The notes: generated from the sequence alone by a model not told the origin. A DNA stretch of 64,000 bases from Leuconostoc gelidum subsp. gelidum KCTC 3527 (GCF_000166715.1 NZ_AEMI01000019.1:62001-126000), one strand, 5' to 3'; counted from the first letter of the stretch, positions 1 through 9,622 are shown. Made by a program: numbers and translations.

Positions 1-234
1 TATCAGCAAGATAAGATACACACATCTGAATTGTATCACAACGGTGCAGGCTGTACTTTATCTGCAAGTCTTGCTGCTAATTTAGGGCATTCATTTAATG
101 TGGTTCATGCGCTTAAGGATGCGAAAGATTTTGTTTGGCAGGGCATTCAAAATGGGGTGACATTAAATTCAAAATTCAGTGATGGTAACGTATGGCAGGG
201 TGCACGGAGAAAGAATCATGAAACAAAAATTTAA
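1..234 (+). CDS. C-terminal part of a ThiD/PdxK-type kinase (cut by window edge)
   Basis: The frame is open from base 1 to the TAA at 232-234, so only about 77 C-terminal residues are seen. They contain HNGAGCTLSASLAANL, the anion-hole and Cys motif of ribokinase-fold kinases that phosphorylate hydroxymethylpyrimidine or pyridoxine, followed by the usual alternating helix ending in AKDFVWQGIQNG. In this family GxGC ends the catalytic loop. The next gene, an ECF S component, overlaps the 3' end by 17 bp, which points to vitamin B1 or B6 precursor uptake coupled to phosphorylation. Whether the substrate is HMP or pyridoxine cannot be decided from this fragment. Confidence 0.8.
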   Translation, partial: YQQDKIHTSELYHNGAGCTLSASLAANLGHSFNVVHALKDAKDFVWQGIQNGVTLNSKFSDGNVWQGARRKNHETKI

Positions 235-721
235 TACAAAGCAAATGACTATGTTAGCAGTGATGATTGCACTGAATGTTTCACTGTCATATATTGTTAG
301 AATTCCAGTACCAGCAACAAATGGTTTCGTCAATTTAGTTGAAGCTGGCATATTTCTGACTGCAATACTTGGTGGTTCACGTAATGGCTTAATTGTTGGT
401 GGACTCAGTGGTTTGCTATTGGATTTGTTGGCTGGCTATCCACAATGGATGATTTTTTCGTTGGTTATCCATGGTATGGAAGGTTTAGTTGTTGGTTATT
501 TTGGTTATCAAAAAAAATTACCTAGTCAAATTATTGGTTTAGTAATTGGTTCATTAATTATGATTATTGGTTATCTGTTAGCTGGCACATTTTTATATAA
601 TTGGACGGCTGGCTTAGCATCAATTGTTGGTAACGTTGCACAGGCAGTTATGGGTTTGATTATTGCACTCGTTTTAATCCCAGTATTTAAACAGTTACCA
701 CAAATTAATTTTAAAAACTAA
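218..721 (+). CDS. ECF transporter S component, probably for a thiamine or B6 precursor
   Basis: 167 residues and mostly hydrophobic, with about five to six membrane segments, the size of ECF substrate-binding (S) subunits. The N-terminal RIPVPATNGFVNLVEAG and the later DLLAGYPQWMIF resemble the HmpT/PdxU group. S components bind the vitamin and borrow the shared EcfA-A'-T energising module, which is not in this window. I start at ATG 218 because GGAGA lies at 206-210; the longer frame to 179 has no such site. The 17-bp overlap with the upstream kinase suggests coupled translation. Ligand assignment is inference. Confidence 0.8.
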   Translation: MKQKFNTKQMTMLAVMIALNVSLSYIVRIPVPATNGFVNLVEAGIFLTAILGGSRNGLIVGGLSGLLLDLLAGYPQWMIFSLVIHGMEGLVVGYFGYQKKLPSQIIGLVIGSLIMIIGYLLAGTFLYNWTAGLASIVGNVAQAVMGLIIALVLIPVFKQLPQINFKN

Positions 722-776
722 AAGTAGAGGCGACAGGTTTTTGTCTGTTGCTTTTTCATGTTATGAGGTGTATTTC

Positions 777-1970
777 ATGAAGTATCATTTTTCACGTGAT
801 TTACGTGATAGCGATAGAGCGCAACTCTATCGTGCATTAGACTTTTTTAATATTGCGGCTTATTTTAAAACCGTGGCTGATCAAGAAGAATTATTTGGTT
901 TCGGATCACAGCAAGAGGCTGATGTGCCAAATAAATTAAATGGTAATATTATATTTGGTGGTTATCCTTTTGATGAACAAGTCGTGCAAAGTTCTAAATT
1001 GATGAATGGCATTTGGTTTATACCACTAATTTTTGTAAAAATTACTCGAAATATCATTATTTTTGAATCTGATACTGTCGATAATTTTAACGAATGGTTA
1101 ACAAAATTCAAGGTCATACCTATATCAAAAGTTGCTAGCCATGTTATCACGAGTGAATTAGATTGGACATTACGGACACAAAAGTTAATTAATACGATAA
1201 TTAGTAATGACAAGCTCAAGAAAGTCGTTTTGGGACGACAACATCAGTATGCACTTTCAGATACATTATTGGCCTCAGCGCTTGTTCATGCGTTAATCAC
1301 ACAAAAAAATACGTATCACGTTATTTTAAAATATCAGCAGGAAATGTTTGTTTCGGCAACACCAGAACGTTTAGTTAAGGTGACTGATGGGCAGGTTAAA
1401 ACAGCAGCAGTTGCTGGCACAATCCGTAGAGGAAATACACAAACTGAAGATAAATTGCTTGGTGATGCATTACTAAATAGTCATAAAAATCAACAAGAGC
1501 ACCGATATGTTGTCAATAACATTTATCAAAAACTACAAAATATGACAACAAACTTATATTTACCATCTCAACCAATTTTATTACAAAACAGGCAATTACA
1601 GCATCTGTATACACCAATTAGTGCCAATTTAATTAAAGAGTACACAGTACTTGATGTTGTTAATGCCTTACATCCGACGCCAGCACTTGGTGGTGTACCA
1701 CAAGAAGAGGCGCTGCACTACATTAAAGTGCATGAAAGATTGCCACGTGGCTTATTTGCAGCACCTATTGGCTATTATACGTCAAATAATAGTGGTGAGT
1801 TTGTTGTAGGTATTAGATCAATGTATATCAATCAAGTAGCGCATACGGCAACTTTATTTGCTGGTGCAGGTATTGTTTCTGATTCTAATGCGACACAAGA
1901 ATACCAAGAAACTAATTTAAAATTAGAACCAATGCGACAATTACTGAAAGGTGATGTCAATGACAATTAA
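777..1970 (+). CDS. menF: Isochorismate synthase MenF
   Basis: Converts chorismate to isochorismate, the committed step to menaquinone. The 397-residue protein carries the chorismate-binding fold in its C-terminal two thirds: VLGRQH, VAGTIRRG near residue 212, HPTPALGGVP, ERLPRGLFAAPIGYY and GAGIV near residue 362 followed by the metal-binding ETNLKLEPM. ATG 777 is chosen because GAGGTG sits six bases upstream; the TTG at 741 would add 12 unconserved residues. The 3' end overlaps menD by 11 bp. First gene of menF-menD-menH-menC. Anthranilate or salicylate synthase paralogues are excluded by the menD neighbour. Confidence 0.93.
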   Translation: MKYHFSRDLRDSDRAQLYRALDFFNIAAYFKTVADQEELFGFGSQQEADVPNKLNGNIIFGGYPFDEQVVQSSKLMNGIWFIPLIFVKITRNIIIFESDTVDNFNEWLTKFKVIPISKVASHVITSELDWTLRTQKLINTIISNDKLKKVVLGRQHQYALSDTLLASALVHALITQKNTYHVILKYQQEMFVSATPERLVKVTDGQVKTAAVAGTIRRGNTQTEDKLLGDALLNSHKNQQEHRYVVNNIYQKLQNMTTNLYLPSQPILLQNRQLQHLYTPISANLIKEYTVLDVVNALHPTPALGGVPQEEALHYIKVHERLPRGLFAAPIGYYTSNNSGEFVVGIRSMYINQVAHTATLFAGAGIVSDSNATQEYQETNLKLEPMRQLLKGDVNDN

Positions 1971-3588
1971 TTCGCTTACTAAAAATACGAAGCATCTATT
2001 GCACGCACTTTATCAAAGTGGTGTTCGGCATTTTGTTGTGTCACCAGGATCCCGCACAACACCAGTGGCATTATTATTAGCAGAATATGCACGGCAAAAT
2101 AAAAACATTAAACTATATATTGATGTAGATGAACGTTCGGCTGGCTTCTTTGCGTTAGGTATTGCTAAAAAATTGCTTGAACCAGTGGCACTTTTAGGAA
2201 CCTCTGGCACAGCAATTACTGAGTATACCTCGGCCGTTGCTGAAGCTCATATTTCACATATTCCACTTATTGTTTTATCGACAGATAGACCGGTAGAATT
2301 GCAAGATAATGGTGCACCGCAAACAATACCACAACATCAAATATTTGGTGCATTAACAAAAAAATTTGTAGTATTTACTTTGCAGGATGAACAACCAGAT
2401 GTGACATCATATATTGATTTCATGACACAAAAGTTAGTTCATGAGATAGTGATGTCACCTAGGGGGCCACTGCAGATCAATTTACCACTACGTAAACCAT
2501 TAATGCCACAATTAAATGAACCAACCGCAATTATTGTGCCACTCCTAAAATTTGATGCGATAGATGATAGTATGTCTCCAATGAAGCTTTCTGAATCACG
2601 AGTAGTTATTATTGCAGGTCCAAATGAAGGCGCTGACTATCAGTCTGAACTGCTAAATTTTTCAAAAAAATATCATGTACCAGTTATTGCTGATGTGTTA
2701 AGCCGTACGCGACAAAAAACAACCATTTATGGTATTGATGCGCTGATTAAGGCCAATATTTTGACGTCAGCTTATCAACCGGATCTTGTGATTCGATTTG
2801 GTGCAACACCGGTTTCGGCTCGTATATTGGAATGGTTAAAATCAGAAAATATACCAGTTTGGTTTGTTGGTGAAAATACGTTAGCTGATCACTCAAGACA
2901 TGTATCACGTGTCTTGCAACTAACACCAACTTCATTTTTATCACAAATATCTGTCGATAATAATGCTGAATTTTATCAGCGATGGCAAGATTTGAATCAA
3001 AAAAAGCGATACATTACTGGGGAGGCAAGTATTGCAAATGTCTTAGATCGTGTGTTACCAGATCAAACAGCTGTTTTTGTTGCTAATAGTATGGCCATTC
3101 GTGATATGGATGATGTCTTTACTGGACAAACAACACAAAATATTTATGCCAATCGTGGTGCAAATGGTATTGATGGTATTATCTCGACTGCCTTAGGAAT
3201 GAGCAGCACTTCACAAAAACGTAGTGTATTGTTAACTGGTGATTTAACGTTATTTCATGATATGAATGGTCTCATGATGGCGCGGCAATATCATCTACCA
3301 ATTGATATCATTGTGATCAATAATAACGGTGGTGCTATCTTTTCTTTTTTACCACAGGCAACGGCAGAGCCCTATTTTGATATGTTATTTGGGACACCAC
3401 TTAATTTAAATGTATCAAAAATTGCCGACTTATATGAATTAGCGTATGTGAAAATAAAAATGGCTGATGAATTAGAACGGGTGATTAAAATCCCTGTTAC
3501 TGGAACAAGATTGATTGAATTTGAAAGTAATCGCTCGAATAATGTTAAAGCACATCAGCAGTTAATGGGTGGTGTACAGCATGAATAG
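1960..3588 (+). CDS. menD: SEPHCHC synthase MenD
   Basis: A thiamine-diphosphate enzyme joining isochorismate and 2-oxoglutarate to give SEPHCHC. The 542 residues match the usual length. Seen in order: VVSPGSRTTP near residue 26, DVDERSAGFFALG near 55 whose Glu activates the ThDP, a central domain, then NRGANGIDG and the ThDP/Mg motif running from GDLTLFHDMNGL near 427 to NNNGGAIF near 454. Of three possible starts (GTG 1951, ATG 1954, ATG 1960) the last is best placed behind AAAGG at 1947-1951. Overlaps menF and menH, so the operon is probably translationally coupled. Confidence 0.94.
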   Translation: MTINSLTKNTKHLLHALYQSGVRHFVVSPGSRTTPVALLLAEYARQNKNIKLYIDVDERSAGFFALGIAKKLLEPVALLGTSGTAITEYTSAVAEAHISHIPLIVLSTDRPVELQDNGAPQTIPQHQIFGALTKKFVVFTLQDEQPDVTSYIDFMTQKLVHEIVMSPRGPLQINLPLRKPLMPQLNEPTAIIVPLLKFDAIDDSMSPMKLSESRVVIIAGPNEGADYQSELLNFSKKYHVPVIADVLSRTRQKTTIYGIDALIKANILTSAYQPDLVIRFGATPVSARILEWLKSENIPVWFVGENTLADHSRHVSRVLQLTPTSFLSQISVDNNAEFYQRWQDLNQKKRYITGEASIANVLDRVLPDQTAVFVANSMAIRDMDDVFTGQTTQNIYANRGANGIDGIISTALGMSSTSQKRSVLLTGDLTLFHDMNGLMMARQYHLPIDIIVINNNGGAIFSFLPQATAEPYFDMLFGTPLNLNVSKIADLYELAYVKIKMADELERVIKIPVTGTRLIEFESNRSNNVKAHQQLMGGVQHE

Positions 3589-4396
3589 AAAAATTGTTAC
3601 TGTAGCAGGTTATTCATATCATGTTTTCCATCAAATAAATGATGAGACGGCAACAAAGTGGGTGTTACTTCATGGGTTTATGGGAACACATCATGATTTT
3701 GATGCGTTGATTGATGAGTTACCAGGTGAGGTAATGACTTTTGATTTGCTAGGATTTGGTGAAAGCGCAAATATAGTCGATGATCCAACACGTTTTGAAA
3801 TGGCAGCACAAATTGCTGATATTCAAATGATTTTACAAACCTATCATTGGTCCAATATTAATTTGTTAGGTTACTCAATGGGTGGTAGATTGGCACTTGG
3901 ATTCGCATTTTCTCACAATGAATTGGTTGATCAGTTATTTCTTGAAAGTGCATCAGCTGGTCTTAATTCAGCCTTAAATCGTAAAAAACGTCGTGCAGCA
4001 GATACTGAAAAAGCAAAACAAATACTGACAGATTTTCATGAATTTGTTTTAAACTGGGAAAAATTACCATTGTTTGCAACACAAAAAAAATTGACAGCAA
4101 CACAACGTCAGGTCATTAGGGCACAACGTTTAGCACAGCAACCGCAAAATGTTGCTAATTCTTTAAACTATATGGGAACAGGGGTACAGGTCAATTTTTG
4201 GCCCAAGCTAGCACAATTAAAATTACCAACCATATTGCTTGTTGGTGAGTTTGATCAAAAATTCAATCAAATCGCAGATGACATGATGATGCTTTTGCCC
4301 AATGGACAAAAGCATGTGATTAAAAATGCTGGCCATAATATGCATGTGGAGCAACCAAATCAAGTCATTGAGGTATTGAAAAATGTATCGTATTGA
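3581..4396 (+). CDS. menH: SHCHC synthase MenH (alpha/beta hydrolase fold)
   Basis: Removes pyruvate from SEPHCHC to give SHCHC. The 271 residues contain the oxyanion segment LHGFMGTHHDF, the nucleophile elbow GYSMGG with Ser99, Asp225 in VGEFDQ and His252 in NAGHNMH, a complete catalytic triad. The start ATG 3581 lies 8 bp inside menD with a GGGTGG-type site upstream. The fold alone would allow any hydrolase; the position between menD and menC decides the name. Confidence 0.9.
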   Translation: MNRKIVTVAGYSYHVFHQINDETATKWVLLHGFMGTHHDFDALIDELPGEVMTFDLLGFGESANIVDDPTRFEMAAQIADIQMILQTYHWSNINLLGYSMGGRLALGFAFSHNELVDQLFLESASAGLNSALNRKKRRAADTEKAKQILTDFHEFVLNWEKLPLFATQKKLTATQRQVIRAQRLAQQPQNVANSLNYMGTGVQVNFWPKLAQLKLPTILLVGEFDQKFNQIADDMMMLLPNGQKHVIKNAGHNMHVEQPNQVIEVLKNVSY

Positions 4397-5471
4397 AGCA
4401 TTGGAAATGATACCCATTTCTTTAAGATTAAAGCAAACTTTTAAAACCGCGCATAGTACCACTAAAAACCGTCCATTGACACTAGTTAAACTGACAGTTA
4501 GTCACAGTGCTACCGGTAAAAAAACAATTGGGTTAGGTGAAATACAATCTTTTGCTGACTTTAGTTATACGCTTGAAAACCAATCGGCTAGTCGAGAAAT
4601 TGTGAATACTATGATTAATCCAGTGATCCAAAACGCAACGTTTGAATCACCACAAAAATTTGCTGAAAAGCTGGAACGTTTGACGCCGTTTGGTTCTTTT
4701 GCAAAGGCTGGTGTTGAAATGGCGGCTTGGGATGCCGTAGGTAAACTAACAAATCGATCTTTGGCACAAATGATTGGTGGCACAAGGCAACGTGTGCCGG
4801 TAGGGACTGTACTCGATTTAAATGCTGATATCAGTGATATTAAACGGGCTATTGATAAGGGGTATCAACGTATCAAAATGAAGATTGACGCACAATCGTT
4901 AGATAAACAGAAATTAATTGCGCGATTAAATCAATTTCCCAATCAACAATTTTCATTGGATGCTAATAGTAGCTTTAGTGCACAGACAGCAGAATTTTTT
5001 AATCAACTACCTGAAAATGTTGCTTTTATTGAACAACCCTTTTCTGAAAACGATTTTGTTAATCATGCTTTTCTTCAAAAAAATACACCACATTTTTTAA
5101 GTTTAGATGAAAGCATTAATAGCTTAGATGATATCAATACAATGATTGCGTTGCATGCTGCCAAAGCGATCACCATTAAACAAGCCAAAATAGGCGGCAT
5201 TACTGCAGCATTGAAAGCAATTCAACTTGCTAGTCGTGCTGGCATTAAACCTTGGATAGGTGGCATGTTGAGTAGTAATTTAGGCCGAGCTGTTGATTTG
5301 GCAATGGCTAGTCTGCCAAACATTACTTTTGCGGGAGATATTTCTGAAAGTAGTCATTATTTTGAGCATGATATTACAGTTGAAACATTCGAAATAACAG
5401 AAGGATTAATGACTGTGCCAACCCAGAATGGTCTTGGCGTGACTTTAGATGACTCTTTTGACGTGTTATAA
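4383..5471 (+). CDS. menC: o-Succinylbenzoate synthase MenC
   Basis: Dehydrates SHCHC to o-succinylbenzoate. A 362-residue enolase-superfamily protein with an N-terminal capping domain and barrel residues in order: RIKMKID with Lys165 and Lys167, metal ligands in LDANSS (Asp193), IEQPF and LSLDES, then KQAKIGG for the second-face Lys. ATG 4383 overlaps menH by 14 bp. The block lacks menB, menE and menA, which must lie elsewhere if the pathway is complete. In related lactic acid bacteria menaquinone supports haem-dependent respiration. Confidence 0.92.
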   Translation: MYRIEALEMIPISLRLKQTFKTAHSTTKNRPLTLVKLTVSHSATGKKTIGLGEIQSFADFSYTLENQSASREIVNTMINPVIQNATFESPQKFAEKLERLTPFGSFAKAGVEMAAWDAVGKLTNRSLAQMIGGTRQRVPVGTVLDLNADISDIKRAIDKGYQRIKMKIDAQSLDKQKLIARLNQFPNQQFSLDANSSFSAQTAEFFNQLPENVAFIEQPFSENDFVNHAFLQKNTPHFLSLDESINSLDDINTMIALHAAKAITIKQAKIGGITAALKAIQLASRAGIKPWIGGMLSSNLGRAVDLAMASLPNITFAGDISESSHYFEHDITVETFEITEGLMTVPTQNGLGVTLDDSFDVL

Positions 5472-5505
5472 TAGACTTATAATTGGAAAGGAATGGCATA
5501 TAATC

Positions 5506-6693
5506 ATGATGAATAATTTTAAATTTCAAAACAAAACGTCTATTCGTTTTGGAAAAGATCGCTTAGAAGCTGAACTGCATGATGCTGTCGCACAATTTGG
5601 CAATAATGTTTTATTGGTCTTTGGCAGTGGTTCAATTAAAAAATCAGGTCTTTACGATCGTGTTATTGGCTTATTGTCTGGCATGAACGTCGTTGAACTG
5701 TCAGACATCTCACCTAATCCTAAAATCAGTTCCGTACGTGAGGGCCAAGCGCTGGTAAAAAATCATGATATTGATGTTATCTTGGCTGTTGGTGGTGGAT
5801 CAGTAATTGATGCTGCTAAAGTGATTGCTTCTTCTAAATTTTATGATGCAGATCCATGGGAGTTAGTAACAGATGCAGCAAAACGTCAAACAATTGAACA
5901 ATTACCATTAGTTGATATTCTGACATTATCAGCGACAGGGACAGAAATGAATACTGGATCAGTGATTTCTAACCCAGATACACATCAAAAATTAGGAACA
6001 TATGGTCCTAAAACACCGGCAGTGTCATTTTTGGATCCACAATTGACATACTCGGTTTCAAAGTGGCAAACAGCTGCCGGATCAATTGATATTTTTAGTC
6101 ATTTGACAGAGCAATATTTCGATAATGGCGCCAATGATGTGACATCAGGTATTATGGAAGGATTATATCGAGCAGTTATTAAAAATGCACCGATTGCCTT
6201 AGCAGAACCTGATAATTATGATGCACGTGCATCATTAATGTGGACCGCAACAATGTCATTAAATGGTCTAACGAATGTTGGTAATCAAAATGGCTGGACT
6301 GTACATCCTATTGAACACGAGTTATCAGCTTATTATGATATTACACATGGCGTTGGCTTAGGAATTATGACACCCCGATGGATGAAACATGTGTTGTCCG
6401 ATAAAACCTTACCAAGATTTGCTCAGTTTGGCCGTCATGTTTGGGAATTAACTGGTACTGATAAAGAGGTTGCTCATCTCGCTATCCAAAAAACGTTTGA
6501 TTGGATAAAATCTCTTGAAGTCCCAACTACATTACCCGAAGTTGGTATTATCGATGGCACATATTTCCAAGACATGGCTGAAAGTGCCGTAATGGTTGGT
6601 CATTTGAATCATGCAGCATATGTGACACTACAAGTTGCAGATGTGGTTCATTTATTTGAAGAAGCAATGACAGATCACGATTTCAGCAAGTAA
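5506..6693 (+). CDS. Iron-containing alcohol dehydrogenase (BdhA/YqhD type)
   Basis: A 395-residue group III alcohol dehydrogenase. The NAD(P)-binding half shows VGGGSVIDAAKVIA and TLSATGTEMN; the metal half shows HPIEHELSAYYDITHGVGLG with the His ligands and SIDIFSHLTEQYF. The closest family pattern is the NADPH-dependent butanol/aldehyde reductases, so reduction of aldehydes is the likely role. GGAAAGGA at 5485-5492 is a strong site but sits 13 bases before ATG 5506, an unusually wide gap. TATAAT-like boxes at 5467-5472 and 5478-5483, the first overlapping the menC stop, suggest its own promoter. A terminator follows. Confidence 0.87.
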   Translation: MMNNFKFQNKTSIRFGKDRLEAELHDAVAQFGNNVLLVFGSGSIKKSGLYDRVIGLLSGMNVVELSDISPNPKISSVREGQALVKNHDIDVILAVGGGSVIDAAKVIASSKFYDADPWELVTDAAKRQTIEQLPLVDILTLSATGTEMNTGSVISNPDTHQKLGTYGPKTPAVSFLDPQLTYSVSKWQTAAGSIDIFSHLTEQYFDNGANDVTSGIMEGLYRAVIKNAPIALAEPDNYDARASLMWTATMSLNGLTNVGNQNGWTVHPIEHELSAYYDITHGVGLGIMTPRWMKHVLSDKTLPRFAQFGRHVWELTGTDKEVAHLAIQKTFDWIKSLEVPTTLPEVGIIDGTYFQDMAESAVMVGHLNHAAYVTLQVADVVHLFEEAMTDHDFSK

Positions 6694-6704
6694 GCAGTGT
6701 TCAG

Positions 6705-6730
6705 GTTAGCAAATCAATGCTAGCTTTTTT
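6705..6730 (+). terminator. Rho-independent terminator after the alcohol dehydrogenase gene
   Basis: Seven-pair stem GTTAGCA / TGCTAGC with one G-T pair, six-base loop, then six T. It closes the transcript of the gene ending at 6693. Confidence 0.75.
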
Positions 6731-6801
6731 GTTAGCACATAATGAGTAAATAATCATAAAATATCTAATCGTGATATACTAAATATTAAAGGATTTTAAC
6801 T

Positions 6802-7491
6802 ATGGATAGCATACATCTTTCACCGCGCTTAAAAGCAGTTGCTGATTTTGTACCATTAAATGCGCGATTGGCAGATATTGGTTCAGATCATGCTTACCTG
6901 CCAGTAAACTTACTACTTAATGATAAAATTAGCCATGCCATTGTTGGCGAAGTAGCTAAAGGGCCGCTAGATAATGCGCATCATGAATTAAAAAAGCGTC
7001 ATCTCCTAGAGCGTGCCGATGTAAGGCTAGCTAGTGGTTTAGCAGCAATCAATGATACGGACAATGTCGATACGGTCACTATTGCTGGTATGGGAGGCAT
7101 TTTAATTAGTAACATCTTAAATGCGGGTAAACAGCAAGAAAAAACTTTTAAGACGCTTGTGCTACAGCCGAATACAGATGAGCAAATTGTTCGGAGGTGG
7201 TTAACGACACAGCACTATCAAATTATTGATGAGACAATTGTACAAGAAGAGAGTCATTTTTATGAAATTATTGCTGCAGTAGTTGGAGAACAACAGTTAT
7301 CTGACCTTGATTTAATATTTGGACCTTACCTAAGAGTAGAAAAAACGGCAACTTTTGTTGCTAAATGGCAAAAAGAGAGTGAACGTATTGCGCTAATATT
7401 CAAACAGTTACAGGCTGCAGGTAAATCAGATACAGATACGTATAGGCAATGGCAATTACGTTACAATCAAATTCAGGCGGTTATTTCATGA
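6802..7491 (+). CDS. trmK: tRNA (adenine-22-N1)-methyltransferase TrmK
   Basis: 229 residues of the class I SAM-dependent fold: ADIGSDHAYLPVNLL for SAM binding, GEVAKGPLDNA, RLASGLAAI, VDTVTIAGMGG as the catalytic-site loop, LQPNTDEQIVRRWL, then a C-terminal coiled-coil-like helix region, as in the TrmK (YqfN) family that methylates A22 of bacterial tRNA. AAAGGA precedes ATG 6802. It overlaps the next gene by four bases (ATGA), the same trmK-nif3 arrangement known in many Firmicutes. Confidence 0.92.
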   Translation: MDSIHLSPRLKAVADFVPLNARLADIGSDHAYLPVNLLLNDKISHAIVGEVAKGPLDNAHHELKKRHLLERADVRLASGLAAINDTDNVDTVTIAGMGGILISNILNAGKQQEKTFKTLVLQPNTDEQIVRRWLTTQHYQIIDETIVQEESHFYEIIAAVVGEQQLSDLDLIFGPYLRVEKTATFVAKWQKESERIALIFKQLQAAGKSDTDTYRQWQLRYNQIQAVIS

Positions 7492-8282
7492 TTATTGCAC
7501 AGGATTTAATTCAAAAAATTGAAGCGTTTGCGCCCAAATATCTGGCTGAGTCAGGAGACCCTGTTGGTTTACAAATTGGAGACCCACATCAAGTAATTCA
7601 TCGTGTGATGACGGCGCTTGACGTCAGGCCCGCAGTTGTCCAAGAAGCCATTGAACAACATGTCGATTTTATTTGGGCACATCATGAAGTTATGTTTTTG
7701 CCAGCGAAAAATTTAGATTTAAGTATTCCGCAAAACAAAATGTACGCTGATTTGATCAAACATAATATTGTTGTTTACGCAACGCATACTAATCTTGATA
7801 GTACAGTTGATGGTATGAACGATTGGCTTGCTGAAGCAATTGGCATTCAAAATGTTACACCACTAAAACCAAATGATGATGGTACAACAGGACTAGGCCG
7901 CATAGGGTATCTGACTAAAAGTATGACTGTGCAGGCATATGCTGAAAAAATACGCGATGTGTTTGGCGTTAAAACGGTTCGAATTATTGCCAATGATTTA
8001 AACCAATCAATTCAAAAAGTAGCGGTGCTTGGTGGCGATGGTGGTAAGTTCTGGCGTATCGCTAAGGATGCAGGTGCTGATGCTTACGTGACGGCTGATA
8101 TATACTATCATGTTGGACATGATATTTTGGCCGCTGACTTTGTAGTCATTGATCCAGATCATCATATGGAAGCCATAGCCAATAAGCATATGTCTGAAAA
8201 AATAAAATTATGGTTTGAAAATGACAAGACGCTCACCGTTTTTCCAACCAGTATTAACACTGATCCATATACTTATCTTTAA
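7488..8282 (+). CDS. Nif3-like dinuclear metal centre protein
   Basis: 264 residues, the short form of the family without the central PII-like insertion. Putative metal ligands are visible in WAHHEVMF, ATHTNLDS and ADIYYHVGHD. The family forms hexameric toroids and its reaction is unsettled; some members are annotated as GTP cyclohydrolase type 1-like. The start ATG 7488 overlaps the trmK stop as ATGA, so translation is probably coupled. The common HHP of the family reads HHE here. Confidence 0.85.
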   Translation: MIIAQDLIQKIEAFAPKYLAESGDPVGLQIGDPHQVIHRVMTALDVRPAVVQEAIEQHVDFIWAHHEVMFLPAKNLDLSIPQNKMYADLIKHNIVVYATHTNLDSTVDGMNDWLAEAIGIQNVTPLKPNDDGTTGLGRIGYLTKSMTVQAYAEKIRDVFGVKTVRIIANDLNQSIQKVAVLGGDGGKFWRIAKDAGADAYVTADIYYHVGHDILAADFVVIDPDHHMEAIANKHMSEKIKLWFENDKTLTVFPTSINTDPYTYL

Positions 8283-8328
8283 AAATAATGGCGTTTTGAC
8301 GTCAATAATTCCAAATTTGAAAGGAAAA

Positions 8329-8397
8329 ATGATTTTAATTTTGCTAATGTTTGTTAATAGCAATAGCTCAAAATCATATGATACGCATGAAAAATGA
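8329..8397 (+). CDS. Possible 22-residue leader ORF overlapping the pepT start
   Basis: ATG 8329 follows GAAAGG at 8319-8324. It encodes 22 residues beginning MILILLMFVNSNSS and stops at 8395-8397, inside the first codons of pepT (ATG 8387). pepT itself has no recognisable ribosome binding site, whereas this ORF does. Coupled reinitiation is therefore plausible. It could equally be a chance ORF. Confidence 0.3.
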   Translation: MILILLMFVNSNSSKSYDTHEK

Positions 8398-9622
8398 AAA
8401 GTATCCAGAACTAACACAACTTTTTTTGAAATATGTTGCAGTTGACACACAATCTGATGAAAATTCACAAACAGTCCCTTCATCTCCTAAGGAAGTCGAT
8501 TTTTTGTCTAACTTAGCTGAAGAACTACAAGTTATTGGATTAACAAATGTTCGCATAATGCCAGATGGCTATGTTTTTGCTGAGTTAGCAAGTAATACTG
8601 ACAACAAAAAAATACCAACCATTGGTTTTATTGCGCATGTTGATACGGCAGATTTTAATGGTAGCAATGTTAAACCACAAATAATTGAAAATTATGATGG
8701 TGAATCCAATATAAACTTGGGGAATAGTGGTTATATACTTAAACCAACAGAATTTCCAAGTTTGAAAAAATACGTTGGCCACACTTTGATCACAACAGAC
8801 GGTATGACTTTACTTGGGGCTGATGACAAGGCTGGAGTTGCAGAAATAGTAACCGCTGCAAAATATCTCGTGTCTCATCCAGATATTTTGCATGGGGATT
8901 TACGTTTTGCTTTTGGCCCAGACGAAGAAATTGGTATTGGGGCAGACAATTTTGATACGAATGCCTTTGGTGCTGATTTTGCTTACACAGTTGATGGTGG
9001 ACCTGCTGGTGAGTTGGAATGGGAAACATTTTCGGCAGCAAGCGCAATAGTTGATATACAGGGACGTAATGTTCATCCTGGTACTGCAAAAGATACCATG
9101 GTTAATGCTATTCAAGTCGCATTTGATTTTCATGCGCAATTACCTGAAACTGATCGTCCGGAATATACGACAGGCCGTGAAGGCTTTTGGCATGTAATGG
9201 CAATTGAAGGCAATCCAGAATCAGCACAATTACGTTACATTATACGTGATCATGACCGTGATAAATTCGACAACCGCAAGCAAAAATTATTGGATATTGT
9301 AAACCAGTTCAACACGAAATTTGGTCAAGAACGTGTAACTATCACACTAAAGGATCAGTATTATAATATGGGCGAAATTTTAAAGGATGATATGCGATCA
9401 GTATCATTAGCCAAAGAAGCGATGCTAGCACTAAACATTAATCCTATTATCGAACCTGTTCGTGGTGGTACGGATGGTTCAAAGATCACTTTTCTTGGTT
9501 TGCCAACACCAAATCTGTTTGCTGGTGGTGAGAATATGCATGGTCGTTTTGAGTATGTGTCTACGACTGTGATGTCACAGGCCACCGATACGATTTTAAA
9601 AATTATTGCATTAGCAAAATAA
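8387..9622 (+). CDS. pepT: Peptidase T (tripeptidase)
   Basis: Cytoplasmic zinc tripeptidase of family M20 that removes N-terminal residues from tripeptides. The protein from ATG 8387 has 411 residues, the normal size. Metal and catalytic segments appear in order: AHVDTA, GADDKAG, PDEEIGIGA, YTVDGG, the dimerisation domain with GRNVHPGTAK, RGGTDGSKI, and ENMHGRFE. The start is chosen by family alignment (MKNEKYPELTQLFLKYV); in-frame ATG 8378 is also possible. No good ribosome binding site lies before either, see the leader ORF at 8329. Confidence 0.93.
   Translation: MKNEKYPELTQLFLKYVAVDTQSDENSQTVPSSPKEVDFLSNLAEELQVIGLTNVRIMPDGYVFAELASNTDNKKIPTIGFIAHVDTADFNGSNVKPQIIENYDGESNINLGNSGYILKPTEFPSLKKYVGHTLITTDGMTLLGADDKAGVAEIVTAAKYLVSHPDILHGDLRFAFGPDEEIGIGADNFDTNAFGADFAYTVDGGPAGELEWETFSAASAIVDIQGRNVHPGTAKDTMVNAIQVAFDFHAQLPETDRPEYTTGREGFWHVMAIEGNPESAQLRYIIRDHDRDKFDNRKQKLLDIVNQFNTKFGQERVTITLKDQYYNMGEILKDDMRSVSLAKEAMLALNINPIIEPVRGGTDGSKITFLGLPTPNLFAGGENMHGRFEYVSTTVMSQATDTILKIIALAK

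Noticed and set aside
962-1219. Minus-strand ORF of 85 codons inside menF
   Set aside because: It lies wholly within a well-conserved gene, has no binding site and no recognisable family; a shadow ORF.
8790-9139. Overlapping minus-strand ORFs in pepT
   Set aside because: Both overlap the conserved pepT core; His/Gln-rich composition is a by-product of the coding strand.
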